A stretch of DNA of 64,000 nucleotides from Trichomonas vaginalis G3 (taxonomy: Eukaryota > Parabasalia > Trichomonadida > Trichomonadidae): contig NC_067203.1 in NCBI RefSeq assembly GCF_026262505.1, forward strand, positions 2,790,001 through 2,854,000, read 5' to 3'. A model generated the notes under the pieces. That model did no database searches, had not been told where the DNA came from, and saw only the letters and a program-made list of their open reading frames with translations. The translations under genes were made by a program, and so were the position numbers. This document shows positions 30,549 to 41,312 of this stretch, in pieces; position 1 is the stretch's first letter, and the number at the start of each line of letters is the position of its first letter.

Positions 30549-30764
30549 TCATTCAGCATTATTTGCAATTTCAATTCGACAAAAGCTTTTCAATTGCTCA
30601 ATTCTCTTATTTATTTCCAGTGAAAATCCCAAATTCTTATAATAGAGCTCAAGAACGCAATCAAAGAAAAATTTATTTTCATTTATTACCAAATTTCCAT
30701 GAATTCTTTCCAAAATAGAATTTAAACAATGGACATAGCCTGTATTTGTATTTTCCAACTCCAA
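30549..30764 (-). CDS. Doubtful small open frame
   Basis: 71 residues, complex composition (CLNSILERIHGN, FFFDCVLELYYK) that looks more protein-like than the usual AT-rich random frames nearby. No family, no initiator seen upstream. It may be the remnant of a larger decayed gene. Confidence 0.2.
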   Translation of the reverse strand: MELENTNTGYVHCLNSILERIHGNLVINENKFFFDCVLELYYKNLGFSLEINKRIEQLKSFCRIEIANNAE

Positions 30765-30935
30765 ATTAGTTGGTTTTTGTTGACGATTGCTATCGTCTTT
30801 TTTTCACCAAAATCTATTTATTATTAATCTTTGTCTTGTATATAGATAATAAAAATCTCTTTCTTAAAATTTTTATTAACTCTCATAGAAAAAAAAGTCT
30901 CAAATTCCGCGATGAGTACTTTGCCCTCTCAATCG

Positions 30936-31022
30936 AAATTTGAGTAGTGAGGTTTACAAAATCCAATTGAATACACAGAGGTTTACATTTTATTTTTTGA
31001 GAGCCCTCACTACTGAGATTTT
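30936..31022. mobile_element. Second, diverged mini-MITE copy
   Basis: Ends AAATTTGAGTAGTGAGG (30,936-30,952) and, inverted, AAATCTCAGTAGTGAGG (to about 31,021) relate to the 83-bp repeat at 26,537. Confidence 0.45.
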
Positions 31023-31258
31023 GGGACCACTATACCTTACAAGATATTGACAAATTTTCTATGATCTACACTCCTGAACAGCAAACAAACAAAACTTCCC
31101 AACAGATTTGCAAAATCTACTATTTTTAAATACCCTCACACAAATACATGATAATCTCTCAGTTATTTAACATTTTTCCCCCTATTTATCTAGAGTCTTT
31201 ATAACAATCAAATTCTGTATTGTCGTAAATAAATTGTGCTATTTTTATTCTAAAGATA

Positions 31259-31473
31259 AGATTCTTGGCTGACTACATTAATGGGGATACTTACTACAAG
31301 ATTAAGTATCCAGATCACAACTTAGTCCGCACAAAGGCACAGTTCAAACTCTTACAAAGTGTTGAAGCTCACATGCAAGAAATGAAGGACTTCATCGCTT
31401 CATTATAAGTTAATTTTGATTAATTTATACCTCAATGAAATAAAAACTCTCAATATATCTCTCCATTTTTATT
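31259..31473 (+). pseudogene. Duplicated 3' fragment of the hexosamine kinase gene
   Basis: About 215 bases nearly identical to 26,192-26,406: the last 50 codons (RFLADYINGD to FIASL), the stop and about 60 bases of 3' flank. The 5' four fifths of the gene are absent, so it is a truncated segmental copy. Near-identity, including non-coding flank, shows a DNA-level and recent event. Confidence 0.9.
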
Positions 31474-31794
31474 TAATCTTGGAAAATTGCTAGTTATCAT
31501 TTTGTTTATTCATTTATGTCTAAATTTTTAATTTGCTCAAAATAATCCTTACCAGAATTCAAATTTAAAGCAACAAATATTGATTCTACCAAAAATTTAG
31601 TTAAAGTGTATTATTAAATTGATATAAATTTCATGTTTTACATTTATGATTTCTTGAATCATCATAAATTCCCTGATTATCAATTAAATTCGAGCCTTCA
31701 CACGAATCTGATGTAAATATTTAAATCAATAGCGAATTTTTACCGATGTAAAATATTGAAACTTCTTTCAATTTTTTTTCAATTTCAATCTTAG
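31474..31794. other. Upstream region of the histidine kinase gene
   Basis: AT-rich, no gene. TTTCAATTTCAATC just before the ATG offers two TCAAT motifs, weak matches to the initiator, within about 25 bases of the start at 31,795. Confidence 0.35.
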
Positions 31795-34700
31795 ATGAAT
31801 ATTTTGTTTTTTCTTGGAGTAGTATCCATTCGACGTGGACCTTTTCTGTACAAAAGTAGTCAACAAACAGATCCACTCGTATCTATGGATGCAAATACTC
31901 CATATATGATAGAAATTGCGGAACAATTTTTTATAAAAAAGATATCAGTTTCATTATCTCTATCAAATACAACATACATAATTACAGAATCAGAGATACC
32001 TCCTGATGGCTATAAAATGATTGAATTCGAAGATTCTGAACTTGATTTTATCTCGTTACCAAAGAAATATTCATTATTTAATCGAATTACAATATCACAT
32101 TACCCGAAAATTGAAATTTCATCACTTATATTCGTATTAATTGTTGTTGCAATCGCTTTTATCTTTCCATACAAAAAACAAAAAAATGTTTTGCTCGATA
32201 AATCAATATTTTTACAGAAAAACGAAAAGAAAGACTTATTATATTTATTTGATAGCTTAGAATGCGATCAAATAAACTCGTATTTAGTTGATCCAGAAAA
32301 ATCTAGATTTTTCTTTCTTCGACCTGCCAGAGTTGGTCGCAAGACAAAATCTGCTATTGTATACTACGTAGCTTGTTTGCCAATAAAAAATCATTGCTTT
32401 ATCTTCTGTTGTCAATTTGAAAATACAGATTCCCATCCTGTTCATTTACAATGTAAAGTTACAATGGATGGTGGCCGAGAATGCAAGTCTACAGTCAAGT
32501 TTACATCGTACAGAGACTTCAGGCCATTAAAAGTCGAATATATGATCGATAACAATGTAGAGGTTATTACTTATCTCCCGGCAACCTCACTAGGACCACT
32601 TGTACCATTCGGAAATCTCATTTCCATCTCGAATTCCATGTTCTTTAACGCAAATGAATTTTTCGATCGCGATTCTCTCCTTAATTTCAACTTTTCTAAG
32701 ATATTACGTAGTTACTGTACTAAGCTGAACATCGACAGAGCCTATTTCTACACCCCGGAGCACGGATTGTTCCATTTTTACACAAAACAAGGTTTACAAG
32801 AGACAAATCTCAACGAAGTCAAGAAGTTGTTCGAGAAATTCTCAGCCAAATCGTCAATTGAACACAATGTTTTCAGAGAAGGAGACACGTGTATGTTCAA
32901 TAAGTCAGTTTTAAAAGTTATGACAGTTTATACCATTTTAGACATCACAAATATACCTGATGACAAGGGATATTACTATTTCTTCCTCAATCTCATATGC
33001 GATTTCTGCGTTTTCTTGTTCCAAATCTCGTTAACTAAAGAACAAAATTTGATGTTCCTCAGATTCGCAGATTTGATATCGAGACCTTCTTCCTACAGCT
33101 TGTTCGAGGTTTCCCTTCGCACAAAGACCGTTACTTTGGCAAGATCTACGCTTTTCCCGCCTGATTGTGTTACATTCGACCAAATATTGAATAAAATTTA
33201 CTCTTCGGGCGATCCGATGATCAAACAGAAGATGGATGCCCTTTTCGAGACATTTATGAACGTAAATGTGGTCAATCAACAATCTTTCGAAATTCATGGC
33301 GAAAAACATCAATGGTTCAACATTACGTCATACGCAACAAATGATAGAATCACTAAAGAAGTCATTTGTTCAATTATCGTTGAAGATATAACTCCTATCA
33401 AACAACAAGAGATTGACTTGAGGGATTCACTTATCGACCTTAAGTTCTCATCAGAGGCCTTAAGCTTGAACAAATTCTCCGTTAACGGTACCGAAATTAC
33501 TGATTTGTCAGATAATCTTGGTCGTATCTTAGGAAGGTCGGAACGACCTGTACGTATCGACAAAATCATCCACCCAGCAGACGAAAACCTCATGACGTGG
33601 TTCGGAAAGAAGATGGTGACTGTAAGATTGCAAAGAGGAGATGGATCTTACATGTATTTCTCTTTGTTCGCTAATAATAACGTAGGCTTCGCATTTAATA
33701 CAGATGAAGCGGTTAAAACTCGCGAAAAGCTCCAGATGACTGGAAAAGGTTTACAATTGGCCAGTGTCACTTCCTCTCTCATTTTCTGGAGCTTCGACCT
33801 TATCACTGGTACTGTAATGCCACTTCTACAGCAGCCAACTATCTGGGAAACCCTTTCCGTCGATCCACAAACAAAATTCTTCAAATTCTTGGATTTCATC
33901 CATCCGGACGAGAAAGAAGCAATAGAAACAACTTTAACAGACCTCAAGGATGAAAAGACAAGAGAATGGACCGGAGAATGCAGAATATTAAAATATGGAA
34001 AATATGAGTGGCACAGAATCATATTTGCCATTGCCAAACAACATTTCGTACATGCATTCGCAGCATCCATCAGTTCCCAGAAGGAAACAGCTAAGCAATT
34101 TGCAGATAATTGCAAGATAAGAGATATTATCTTCTCAAGTGGCAAATTAACAGTTTGGAAGTACTTCGATGATGATCTACCAGTCACAGAGCATACAAGG
34201 CTTATTCCTGGCATTGCAACTGTCGTAAGAGTTAATAGAACATTTGTAAACACTTGTATGGCTCCGGAAGTTGCAGCCGTGTTCAGAGAAAAAATCAGAC
34301 AGACGATAGAAACTAATGAAGTCATGGAATTCAAAGTTTCTGAAGATGACAGATTTTATTCCATCCGTGGCAAGTACCAGCCGACTTCCAAGCAGGTAGT
34401 TGGCATCTGTATCGATGTTACAGATGTAGAACGTGCAAACCAAGAGCTGGAAGAGCAAAGAAAAATTGCGGTTGAAGCAAATAAGCAGAAGACATTGTTC
34501 TTAGCGAACATGAGCCACGAAATCAGAACTCCTATGAACCCAATCTTCGGTTTACTCGATATCATAGCCCAAGGCGAAATTACAGGCGAACAAAGATTAT
34601 TAGTTGACACAATGCGATCACTGTCCTTCCAGTTGCTTAAGTTATTGGACGATACCCTCAATTTGTCTAAAATCGAGCAAGGAGATATGGAAATGAACGT

Positions 34701-35931
34701 TGCAACATTTGATTTCTGGGCCGCCATTGAACCAGCGATCGTAGCGAGTGCCAGTCGTGCCAGGAAAGACGGTATCAAGTTCATTGTCCGCAGTTCTCCT
34801 AAATTCCCGCTCAAGATAAATCATGATGTCCATCTCATCCAGCAAATCCTTAACAACCTCTTCTCCAATGCTCTTAAATTTACTAAGAAGGGATTTATAG
34901 AGCTGGCGGTCTCCTGGGCCGAAGAAGAAGACCAAGAAGTGATCAGAATTGCAGTTTCTGATACAGGTATCGGTATCTCCTATGACCAACAAAAGATCAT
35001 TTTCCAGAGATATTTCCAAGCAGACCCTTCAAATCCTGTACATTACGGTGGATCTGGATTAGGTCTCGCATTAGTCCAAGAAATCGTCCATTTCATTGGA
35101 GGATCGCTTAGACTCGAGTCAGAACCAGGAAAAGGCTCAACTTTCTTGATCGATATCCCAATTGAATCCGCATATTTCCCAACATTGCCTGTATTCAAAG
35201 GAGCAAGCAAAACAATCATGGTTCTGTCATCCGATGGCATAAATCGTGAAATTATAAGAGCTTGGGCCGTAGATCTTCACTTTGCCGTCAAATTTGTTGA
35301 AAATGCGGACGAAGCTCTCGGATTCATGAGAACTGAAGGCGTTGCAGGCACAATTGTCGATACATGTGCAGCGGATGTCAACAAACTCGTTCCTGAAGCT
35401 AAAACTCCACTTTGCGCCGTAATTGAAGCCGAAGAAGGTTCAAAAGCCGAATTTCGTATCACAAGACCAATATTGCCGCACGCATTGTGCAAATTCCTCA
35501 ATTTCTGCCGATTTGGAATCAAAACTAAACACGATACTCAACAATCTTCGGAACCAACGAAGAAGAGAGTCCTCGTCGTTGAAGATAACAAGCAGAACCA
35601 GTTTGTCATGAAGAAGATATTGGAAAAACTCGGTTGTTCCTTCGAAATGGCTGATAATGGACAAATTGCAATTGATATCTTGAACGCGAACATCGATAAT
35701 CCATTTGATCTAGTATTCATGGATTGCCAGATGCCTGTACTTGATGGATTGTCCGCTACTCGCAAGATTAGAGCATCAGGAAAACCTTACGCGAATATGC
35801 ACATCATTGCATTGACTGCAAACGCAATTGAAGGTGATAGAGAGTCTTGTCTGGCTGCAGGAATGGATGATTACCTCTCTAAACCTGTTAGAATACAACA
35901 GATCAAGAATGCTTTGACTATGTTTGATTAA
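31795..35931 (+). CDS. Hybrid sensor histidine kinase
   Basis: 1378 residues, intact. A membrane segment is at about 109-125 (SLIFVLIVVAIAFIF). A long middle region holds at least two PAS-like folds (about 549-635 and 655-755). HisKA follows with phospho-acceptor His908 in MSHEIRTPMNP, then HATPase: N box about 1020-1029 (NNLFSNALKF), G1 box DTGIGIS at 1056-1062, G2 GGSGLGLAL about 1085-1093. A degenerate spacer leads to a receiver domain near 1258-1375: VLVVEDNKQN, acceptor Asp1310 in VFMDCQMP, Thr in ALTANA and Lys in YLSKPV. All catalytic residues are present. Autophosphorylation and transfer to its own Asp are expected. Such two-component proteins are rare in metazoa but occur in protists; the ligand is unknown. 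Confidence 0.92.
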   Translation: MNILFFLGVVSIRRGPFLYKSSQQTDPLVSMDANTPYMIEIAEQFFIKKISVSLSLSNTTYIITESEIPPDGYKMIEFEDSELDFISLPKKYSLFNRITISHYPKIEISSLIFVLIVVAIAFIFPYKKQKNVLLDKSIFLQKNEKKDLLYLFDSLECDQINSYLVDPEKSRFFFLRPARVGRKTKSAIVYYVACLPIKNHCFIFCCQFENTDSHPVHLQCKVTMDGGRECKSTVKFTSYRDFRPLKVEYMIDNNVEVITYLPATSLGPLVPFGNLISISNSMFFNANEFFDRDSLLNFNFSKILRSYCTKLNIDRAYFYTPEHGLFHFYTKQGLQETNLNEVKKLFEKFSAKSSIEHNVFREGDTCMFNKSVLKVMTVYTILDITNIPDDKGYYYFFLNLICDFCVFLFQISLTKEQNLMFLRFADLISRPSSYSLFEVSLRTKTVTLARSTLFPPDCVTFDQILNKIYSSGDPMIKQKMDALFETFMNVNVVNQQSFEIHGEKHQWFNITSYATNDRITKEVICSIIVEDITPIKQQEIDLRDSLIDLKFSSEALSLNKFSVNGTEITDLSDNLGRILGRSERPVRIDKIIHPADENLMTWFGKKMVTVRLQRGDGSYMYFSLFANNNVGFAFNTDEAVKTREKLQMTGKGLQLASVTSSLIFWSFDLITGTVMPLLQQPTIWETLSVDPQTKFFKFLDFIHPDEKEAIETTLTDLKDEKTREWTGECRILKYGKYEWHRIIFAIAKQHFVHAFAASISSQKETAKQFADNCKIRDIIFSSGKLTVWKYFDDDLPVTEHTRLIPGIATVVRVNRTFVNTCMAPEVAAVFREKIRQTIETNEVMEFKVSEDDRFYSIRGKYQPTSKQVVGICIDVTDVERANQELEEQRKIAVEANKQKTLFLANMSHEIRTPMNPIFGLLDIIAQGEITGEQRLLVDTMRSLSFQLLKLLDDTLNLSKIEQGDMEMNVATFDFWAAIEPAIVASASRARKDGIKFIVRSSPKFPLKINHDVHLIQQILNNLFSNALKFTKKGFIELAVSWAEEEDQEVIRIAVSDTGIGISYDQQKIIFQRYFQADPSNPVHYGGSGLGLALVQEIVHFIGGSLRLESEPGKGSTFLIDIPIESAYFPTLPVFKGASKTIMVLSSDGINREIIRAWAVDLHFAVKFVENADEALGFMRTEGVAGTIVDTCAADVNKLVPEAKTPLCAVIEAEEGSKAEFRITRPILPHALCKFLNFCRFGIKTKHDTQQSSEPTKKRVLVVEDNKQNQFVMKKILEKLGCSFEMADNGQIAIDILNANIDNPFDLVFMDCQMPVLDGLSATRKIRASGKPYANMHIIALTANAIEGDRESCLAAGMDDYLSKPVRIQQIKNALTMFD

Positions 35932-36285
35932 TTTATTATTTCATAAATTTTTTGTTTATATTTTTTTTGTCTATACAGATTTTTATTTTTAGACTTTTGT
36001 GACATAAGACATTAATGATGTTTCATTTGATAATAATTGTCACTGAATGTGTGATATTCTCTTTGTACTAATTCTTTAGTAGATCTAAAATCTGTTTTGT
36101 TTATAAGTATGAAGTCCATTGACCAAGAAATTTGAAAAAGTGAAATATATTTTTTATCTTTTGAGAGAGAGTTGTAATTTTTTGTAATTGATGTGAGCAA
36201 CTGAGGTCTTTAAGAATATGTATTGATGAGTTACTGAGTGGCAATCTCATATCCATGACGGAACAAATATGTTAATATCTCTTTT
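35932..36285. other. Intergenic DNA, no gene seen
   Basis: AT-rich sequence following the kinase stop. A 62-codon minus-strand frame here lacks coding character. Confidence 0.4.
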
Positions 36286-36287
36286 TA

Positions 36288-37558
36288 CCCAGATTTGCTT
36301 TACTTTTACCACCTCTCGAAAGCTGGGGACACCGCCTATCGTTGGGAGTAGCTATTAAATAGAACCACCAAGGGTATTTTTCGAACTGCCGGTGTAGTGT
36401 AGTGGAAACATCTGACATAATGATTCGTTATGCTAAGGTTTGATTTCGATTTAGCCAATTTTTTTCTTTTTTGGATCATGAATTTTTTTTTGGGTCACTA
36501 TAAGATTTGTTTCATGTTCTAAATCTGCTGCATATGTAATCTATTTTTATTTACCTATTTTTTAAAAATCTATTGGATTGCCAAATTTGAATATATTTAA
36601 AATCATAAAAATCCAAAAAAACTATAAATATATGTTTTATGCATAGTGCCGATACTCAAATATCAGATTACTTAGATCCATGAATAATATCCGAATTTTT
36701 TTTCTTAAAATTAAACTTCAAAACTTCTTGCAATCTTATTCTTCATTAATTGTAAATTTTTAAAACCATTTTTTTAAAATAATTTTGCGTAAATTTTATT
36801 CTCATGTTGTTTTAATCGAAAATTGATACATTTTCAAAAAAATAATATTGACTTATGAAATTCATTTTTAAGGTGAAATAGTATTGTTTTTATTAAAGTA
36901 TATGAATAATATATAAAAATTAATGAATAATATAAGCAGATTTTTAGTTTACAAAACAAATATGAGCAATGCAATTTCAAACTTTTGCTGGCAATTTCGA
37001 TATTGCTCAAGTTTGTAGTATTTGTGATACCTATAACATCGGCTTAATCAAAATTCGATTTTTCTTATGAGTTATTGAGAAAATTTGATTGCAATGAGAA
37101 GGATTTCGACGTTTTTGATAAACTAAGAGCTGAGCTTTAGGGGTTCAGTTCATTTATGGCTGTAGTTTGATGCGTAGATCTCTTTTTTATTGTAAATTCT
37201 TTCAGCATGGAGATCGAGAATGAATCTTTTGAGAACTTTATGAGTTTTTACACCCGTAAAGAGGTCCTTCGAGGAAAGATAGTCCAGACTACATGAAGAT
37301 GTGGGTTAACAAAAAAAATCCGATGGTTTCCCCATATTCATGTAGATCTTCGAAAAAATGAGCACCAAAAAAGCCAAAAAAATAGGCTTTTTATTGGATT
37401 TGTACACTAGATCAATAATCTATTTAGGATCTGACACTCTTTTTAGCCAGAGATATGAGGTCCTTTCTAGGAAAACGATCTATTCATCCATAAAAAAAAT
37501 GAATTATCGTTTTCCCCAGAAATTACATGGGGAGTGGTAAAAGTAAAGCAAATCTGGG
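36288..37558. mobile_element. Non-autonomous DNA transposon with 25-bp TIRs and TA duplication
   Basis: CCCAGATTTGCTTTACTTTT (from 36,288) and its reverse complement at the other end form perfect 25-base terminal repeats (36,288-36,312 and 37,534-37,558). TA flanks both ends (36,286-36,287; 37,559-37,560), as for the mariner/Tc1 superfamily, which is known in T. vaginalis. At 1,271 bp it is near mariner size, but I see no transposase frame or motif. It holds a tRNA-like stretch at 36,386-36,458 and a hairpin near 37,290-37,345. Confidence 0.75.
36386..36458 (+). other. tRNA-like stretch (A-box and weak B-box)
   Basis: TAGTGTAGTGG (36,395-36,405) fits the pol III A-box, GGTTTGATTTC (36,437-36,447) is an imperfect B-box 31 bases on, and CATAA/TTATG could form an anticodon-type stem. 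T runs follow. The acceptor stem does not pair, so it is not a normal tRNA. It may be a relic or a pol III promoter. Confidence 0.3.
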
Positions 37559-37560
37559 TA

Positions 37561-39393
37561 ATTTTGAAAATATACCAAAATTAAGAATAATCTGCTTCAA
37601 TTTATTTTTTTTCTGAACTATTTTCTTGATTTGATCCTAATCTTTCTTCAAAAAAATCAAAAATCTTACTAATTCTAAAGTAATCATTTGTATTTTCATA
37701 AATATATTGCTTTATATGTGGACTTTATGATGTGTGTATTTTGTTATATAAAAAGCTTTGTTATATTATGAAAAAGCTTTTTTTTTGATAAATAGCGTTA
37801 TGCATGGGCTTTACATATGGTGCAAATAATGCGGAAAAATTATATTATTCATATTATAGTTTCTAATTATGAGAGAAAGACTTTCAATCATATCAATTCA
37901 CTCGATTTTTGTTGAAAATAAAGTAGATTGATGATAGATATAAATTAAAGGCTTTTATTCATTCATTTCGAAAAGATAGTTAATCATCTAGAAACATCTC
38001 ATTCCATGTTTCCAAATTGTGTTCTTCTTGGAGGGTCAAAATGCTTCTTCTTTCTGTTAGACAATAACAAAAAAAGCTTTTGGTATTATTATTATGGTCC
38101 TTTTTTCATTTAAGGTACCCTATTCAAAAAATGAAAGGGGGTCCCTCACAAAATTGAAGGGGTACCATTCAAATTCTATCGAAATAGTACCTTAATTAAA
38201 AAAGCTCTCAACCGGTACCATTCAAATTCCCTCAAAAATATTGAAAAGATTTTAGGTATGCTGCTAATATAGTTAGTAGCATCATACAGAATGCATAGAC
38301 AAATTTTTTACTAATTATTTTTTCTTAGCAATTCAAATTCGAGATCGCTTAACTATGCTTAGAATCATAAGCATAATAATTTTGCAAAAGGTATGGGAAT
38401 AATTTGAAAATTAATTTCAAAATTATTAATACTAGTGCAAGCTAGTGTAAGCATGTAAATGCATATTTGTGCACTGATTCGATACTCTTTTTTTGGAAAT
38501 TGTACTTTATCTTAAATTTCGAATGCAAATTTTTTGAATATGTGTATTGAAACTGTAACCTTTTGTCTAAGTTGCATTCTAATATAGCTCGAATTCTAAA
38601 AATGGGACTTTACTCCTCTTTCTTTGAGAAAATTTTAGACAATAGCCAAATTGCTAATTTTGTTGGAGTAATACCTGCATTGGGAGGTATAATATATTGT
38701 TCAGGGTTGAAACAAGGAGGTAGTTAGTGATAAAGCATAGTTACCACATGAAATGCAGTAAAATTTTGAGTCTAAACGTCTTTTAAACCATCAAGTATAA
38801 ATTATAGAAAAAGATACTTTATATATAGTTAAAATAAAAATGATTAGAAAATAGCGTTTTTGATCAAAATTTCAAATTTTTATTTCCGAATATCTCTATT
38901 TGTGTCTAATTAGAGACATTTCTATAATTTTAGTGCGCAGCATATGCAATTCCTCTTTGGTTATTGCATTAATTTCTCAAAAAGAAAAAAGTCTTCAATA
39001 ATTTTTTCAACAATACAGTACTAAAGCTAAGAACTTCTAAACACATGAAAAGTTATATCATTCTCGTTAATATGTAGATTATCAATGAAAAGAATATTGT
39101 GAAATTTGAATATTTTTTAAAATAGAATGTAGAAATACTTATCAATGCTTAAAATAGAGATATGTGAGAGCTAGATCCGTATTTATTTACGTTTTCGTGC
39201 ATATTTTGAATATCAAATTAAATTAATTTTGAAGATTTTAGCATCTAAAAGTATTTAATGCCCCTATACAAGCAAGGTAATTCTTACATGTCTTAGTAAG
39301 TCCAAACTTAATGTTTTATGATATGGGCCTGACCTCTCCATATGGTGACGATAGAAATTGAATTGGGTACCTAAATAAAAAAAAGGAGTTTAA
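37561..39393. other. Long AT-rich stretch, no gene seen
   Basis: No coding frame or RNA recognised. Near 38,130-38,240 short repeats with GGTACCATTCAAATTC occur twice between CTCACAAAATTGAAGG and CTCAAAAATATTG, perhaps a decayed inverted-repeat element. Confidence 0.4.
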
Positions 39394-39681
39394 TTAGTTT
39401 GGCATTCTATTGCTCATCGAGAACATTATTCCAACAACTGCATATATAGAAATACTAAGAATAAACATCGAAAGGAATCCACCTAAGGATTGTGAAGAAG
39501 AAAAAACTGAATCTAATTTCTTTAAAACAAAATCATCACAAAATTGGGATTCGGTATGATTAGTATATTTAAGAGAATTGCAATTGTATAATTTCTCGAA
39601 ATCTTTAATTTCTTGGGATGTATTCCATGATGAAATTAATTTTTGCTTAATTGCTCGAGATGGTGTTTTACTAAGGCCCAA
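39394..39681 (-). pseudogene. Tetraspanin-like C-terminal part
   Basis: 95 codons. A stretch SSWNTSQEIKDFEKLYNCNS with later Cys resembles the large extracellular loop of tetraspanin-like proteins, and a terminal membrane segment follows (about 67-88, FLSMFILSISIYAVVGIMF). The first three membrane segments expected of the family are missing here. The frame at 40,688-41,065, about 1 kb upstream on the same strand, has three membrane segments and no loop; the two may be halves of one disrupted gene. Trichomonads have a tetraspanin family at the cell surface and on vesicles. Confidence 0.4.
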
Positions 39682-40687
39682 AACTTAAAAAAACACAAAA
39701 AAATTAACTTTACTCTTTTGAGATCCTTATCAGATATGCATCAATTTGATGCAGTATCGCAGTTCAAATCTGATTTTTTAATGTAGATGTACTCTAACAT
39801 CCTTTAAAAAATGCAAAATGATATTAATTAAGCTTTTCATTTCTGTATCATACACGAAACAAAATCGTTCATTATACTAAAATTTATCAAAGTTTGATTA
39901 ATGAAAAAATAATATCTAAATTTTTACATTGAGTCGGCTATTGATATGGTTAATATTAAATCTTGTAAAAATTGGCATTATCCAGAATAATACCCACTAA
40001 AATACACAATTTTTTTTAAAAAAATTTTATCAATTGTTATGGTATATCTTTATGATAATGAATAAAATGCTTATTTTTCATAAGTAAATACATAATTTAT
40101 GCTTAAACACAAAAAATAACACGAAAATTTTTGGCCAACATATCTAAACTAAGGATAATGGTTTGAATATATAAACAATAATACTTTGTCCAGGGAATTA
40201 AATTTGTGCTATCCAATTGTCAATTCTTTGAATTTTTTTTAAATGCAAGATATCCCGGCATTAGCCTCAATAAATATATATATTATGCATCATAATATTA
40301 GTTTGTAATGACATTAAAGCAAAATTCCTAATTTCTTCTCAATTAAATTCCTTGAAAAACATTGGAATTAATGATTGGAAATAGGTCAAAAAATTCCTAA
40401 TATAAAACTTATACTTAAGATAAAATTAAAATTCGAAAATATCTATTTTTCAAAACACGCATCCAAAAGCGAAAAAATTCGAAAAAATCATGTTCTTATA
40501 AAACTCACTGATTTTGCAATTTTTATGAGATTTGAAGTGATAGAATATATTACCATCTTATTGAAACATATGCTTCATTGTTGTATTCACATAATATTAA
40601 TCAGAACACTAGGAAAAGTAGATTTTCGAAAAATGACGATAACGATTATTTGCAAATCGCCTCTCAATTTTGAGAGACTTTCAATTT
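39682..40687. other. AT-rich stretch between tetraspanin-like parts
   Basis: No supported gene. It begins next to one half-gene and ends next to the other, so it could be an insertion; I could not find matching terminal repeats. GCCTCTCAATTTTGAGAG near 40,660 is a small inverted repeat. Confidence 0.35.
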
Positions 40688-41065
40688 TTACAGTGGACCC
40701 TTAAATGAATTTTCCTGAGATGTAAATGTAGCTGAAAGTAATAAAAGGATCGAAATACTGTATATAAAATTCATAAGGAATCTAAAAAGTTGAACTTTCT
40801 TTTTGAATGTGTATTTATATTGAAGAACAAATGCTAAAAGCATTGCGGAGCTTGTAATAATAACAAATATAGTGTATCCGTATAAACTTTTTGGTGCCAA
40901 TTTGAATAAAGAACACTCTTCGTAGGCAGTTTTAATACTGAGGCTGACAATTAATGTGGCTAATGGGCTTACAATTTCAAAAATTGTTAAAAATACTCCA
41001 GAACCTACCATTATGATCATAAATATCGAAGCACAGTCGGGCGGTGCTCCAAGATTATCATTCAT
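40688..41065 (-). pseudogene. Tetraspanin-like N-terminal part with three membrane segments
   Basis: 125 codons. Hydrophobic segments at about 13-42, 66-86 and 96-115, with a short Cys-containing loop between the first two and a basic turn (YKYTFKKKVQLFR) before the third. This is the layout of a tetraspanin-like protein cut after its third membrane segment. The 41-kb gene beside it has the full four-segment layout. It might also be a complete small membrane protein. Confidence 0.4.
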
Positions 41066-41312
41066 TCAACAAAAATGAAAAGAATTCTAAGATTAATCTG
41101 CCAAAATAGTGTAATTGTCACCATTTTTTATTCCTATGGCTTAGATTATGATAAATTTTAATTGGAATTATCAAATTTTTAATTTTAAATACAAATTCAG
41201 TGATATTATAACAATGAATACAATAATATTACACTTAGATGTAATCGCGTACGATAATGTTTGAAAAATTTTATCAAGAAATAAAAAACATTTTAAACAA
41301 ACTACATTAAAA

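Larger units (their letters stand above)
29847..31258. other. Intergenic DNA with repeat relics
   Basis: Contains AAAAGTGACACTATTCGCAA at about 29,943, the diverged mini-MITE at 30,936-31,022, and a 71-codon minus-strand frame at 30,549-30,764 of doubtful status. No RNA gene recognised. Confidence 0.4.

Noticed and set aside
33648-34814. Several minus-strand open frames opposite the histidine kinase
   Set aside because: Shadow frames of a strongly supported gene; they overlap each other and lack any motif.
36386-36458. A functional tRNA gene
   Set aside because: A- and B-box matches exist but the acceptor and T stems do not pair.
37358-37540. Transposase remnant in the TA-flanked element
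   Set aside because: The 60-codon frame shows no mariner motif.
40375-40704. 109-codon plus-strand frame
   Set aside because: AT-rich, Lys/Ile-rich composition of random frames, no initiator, overlaps the opposite tetraspanin-like frame slightly.
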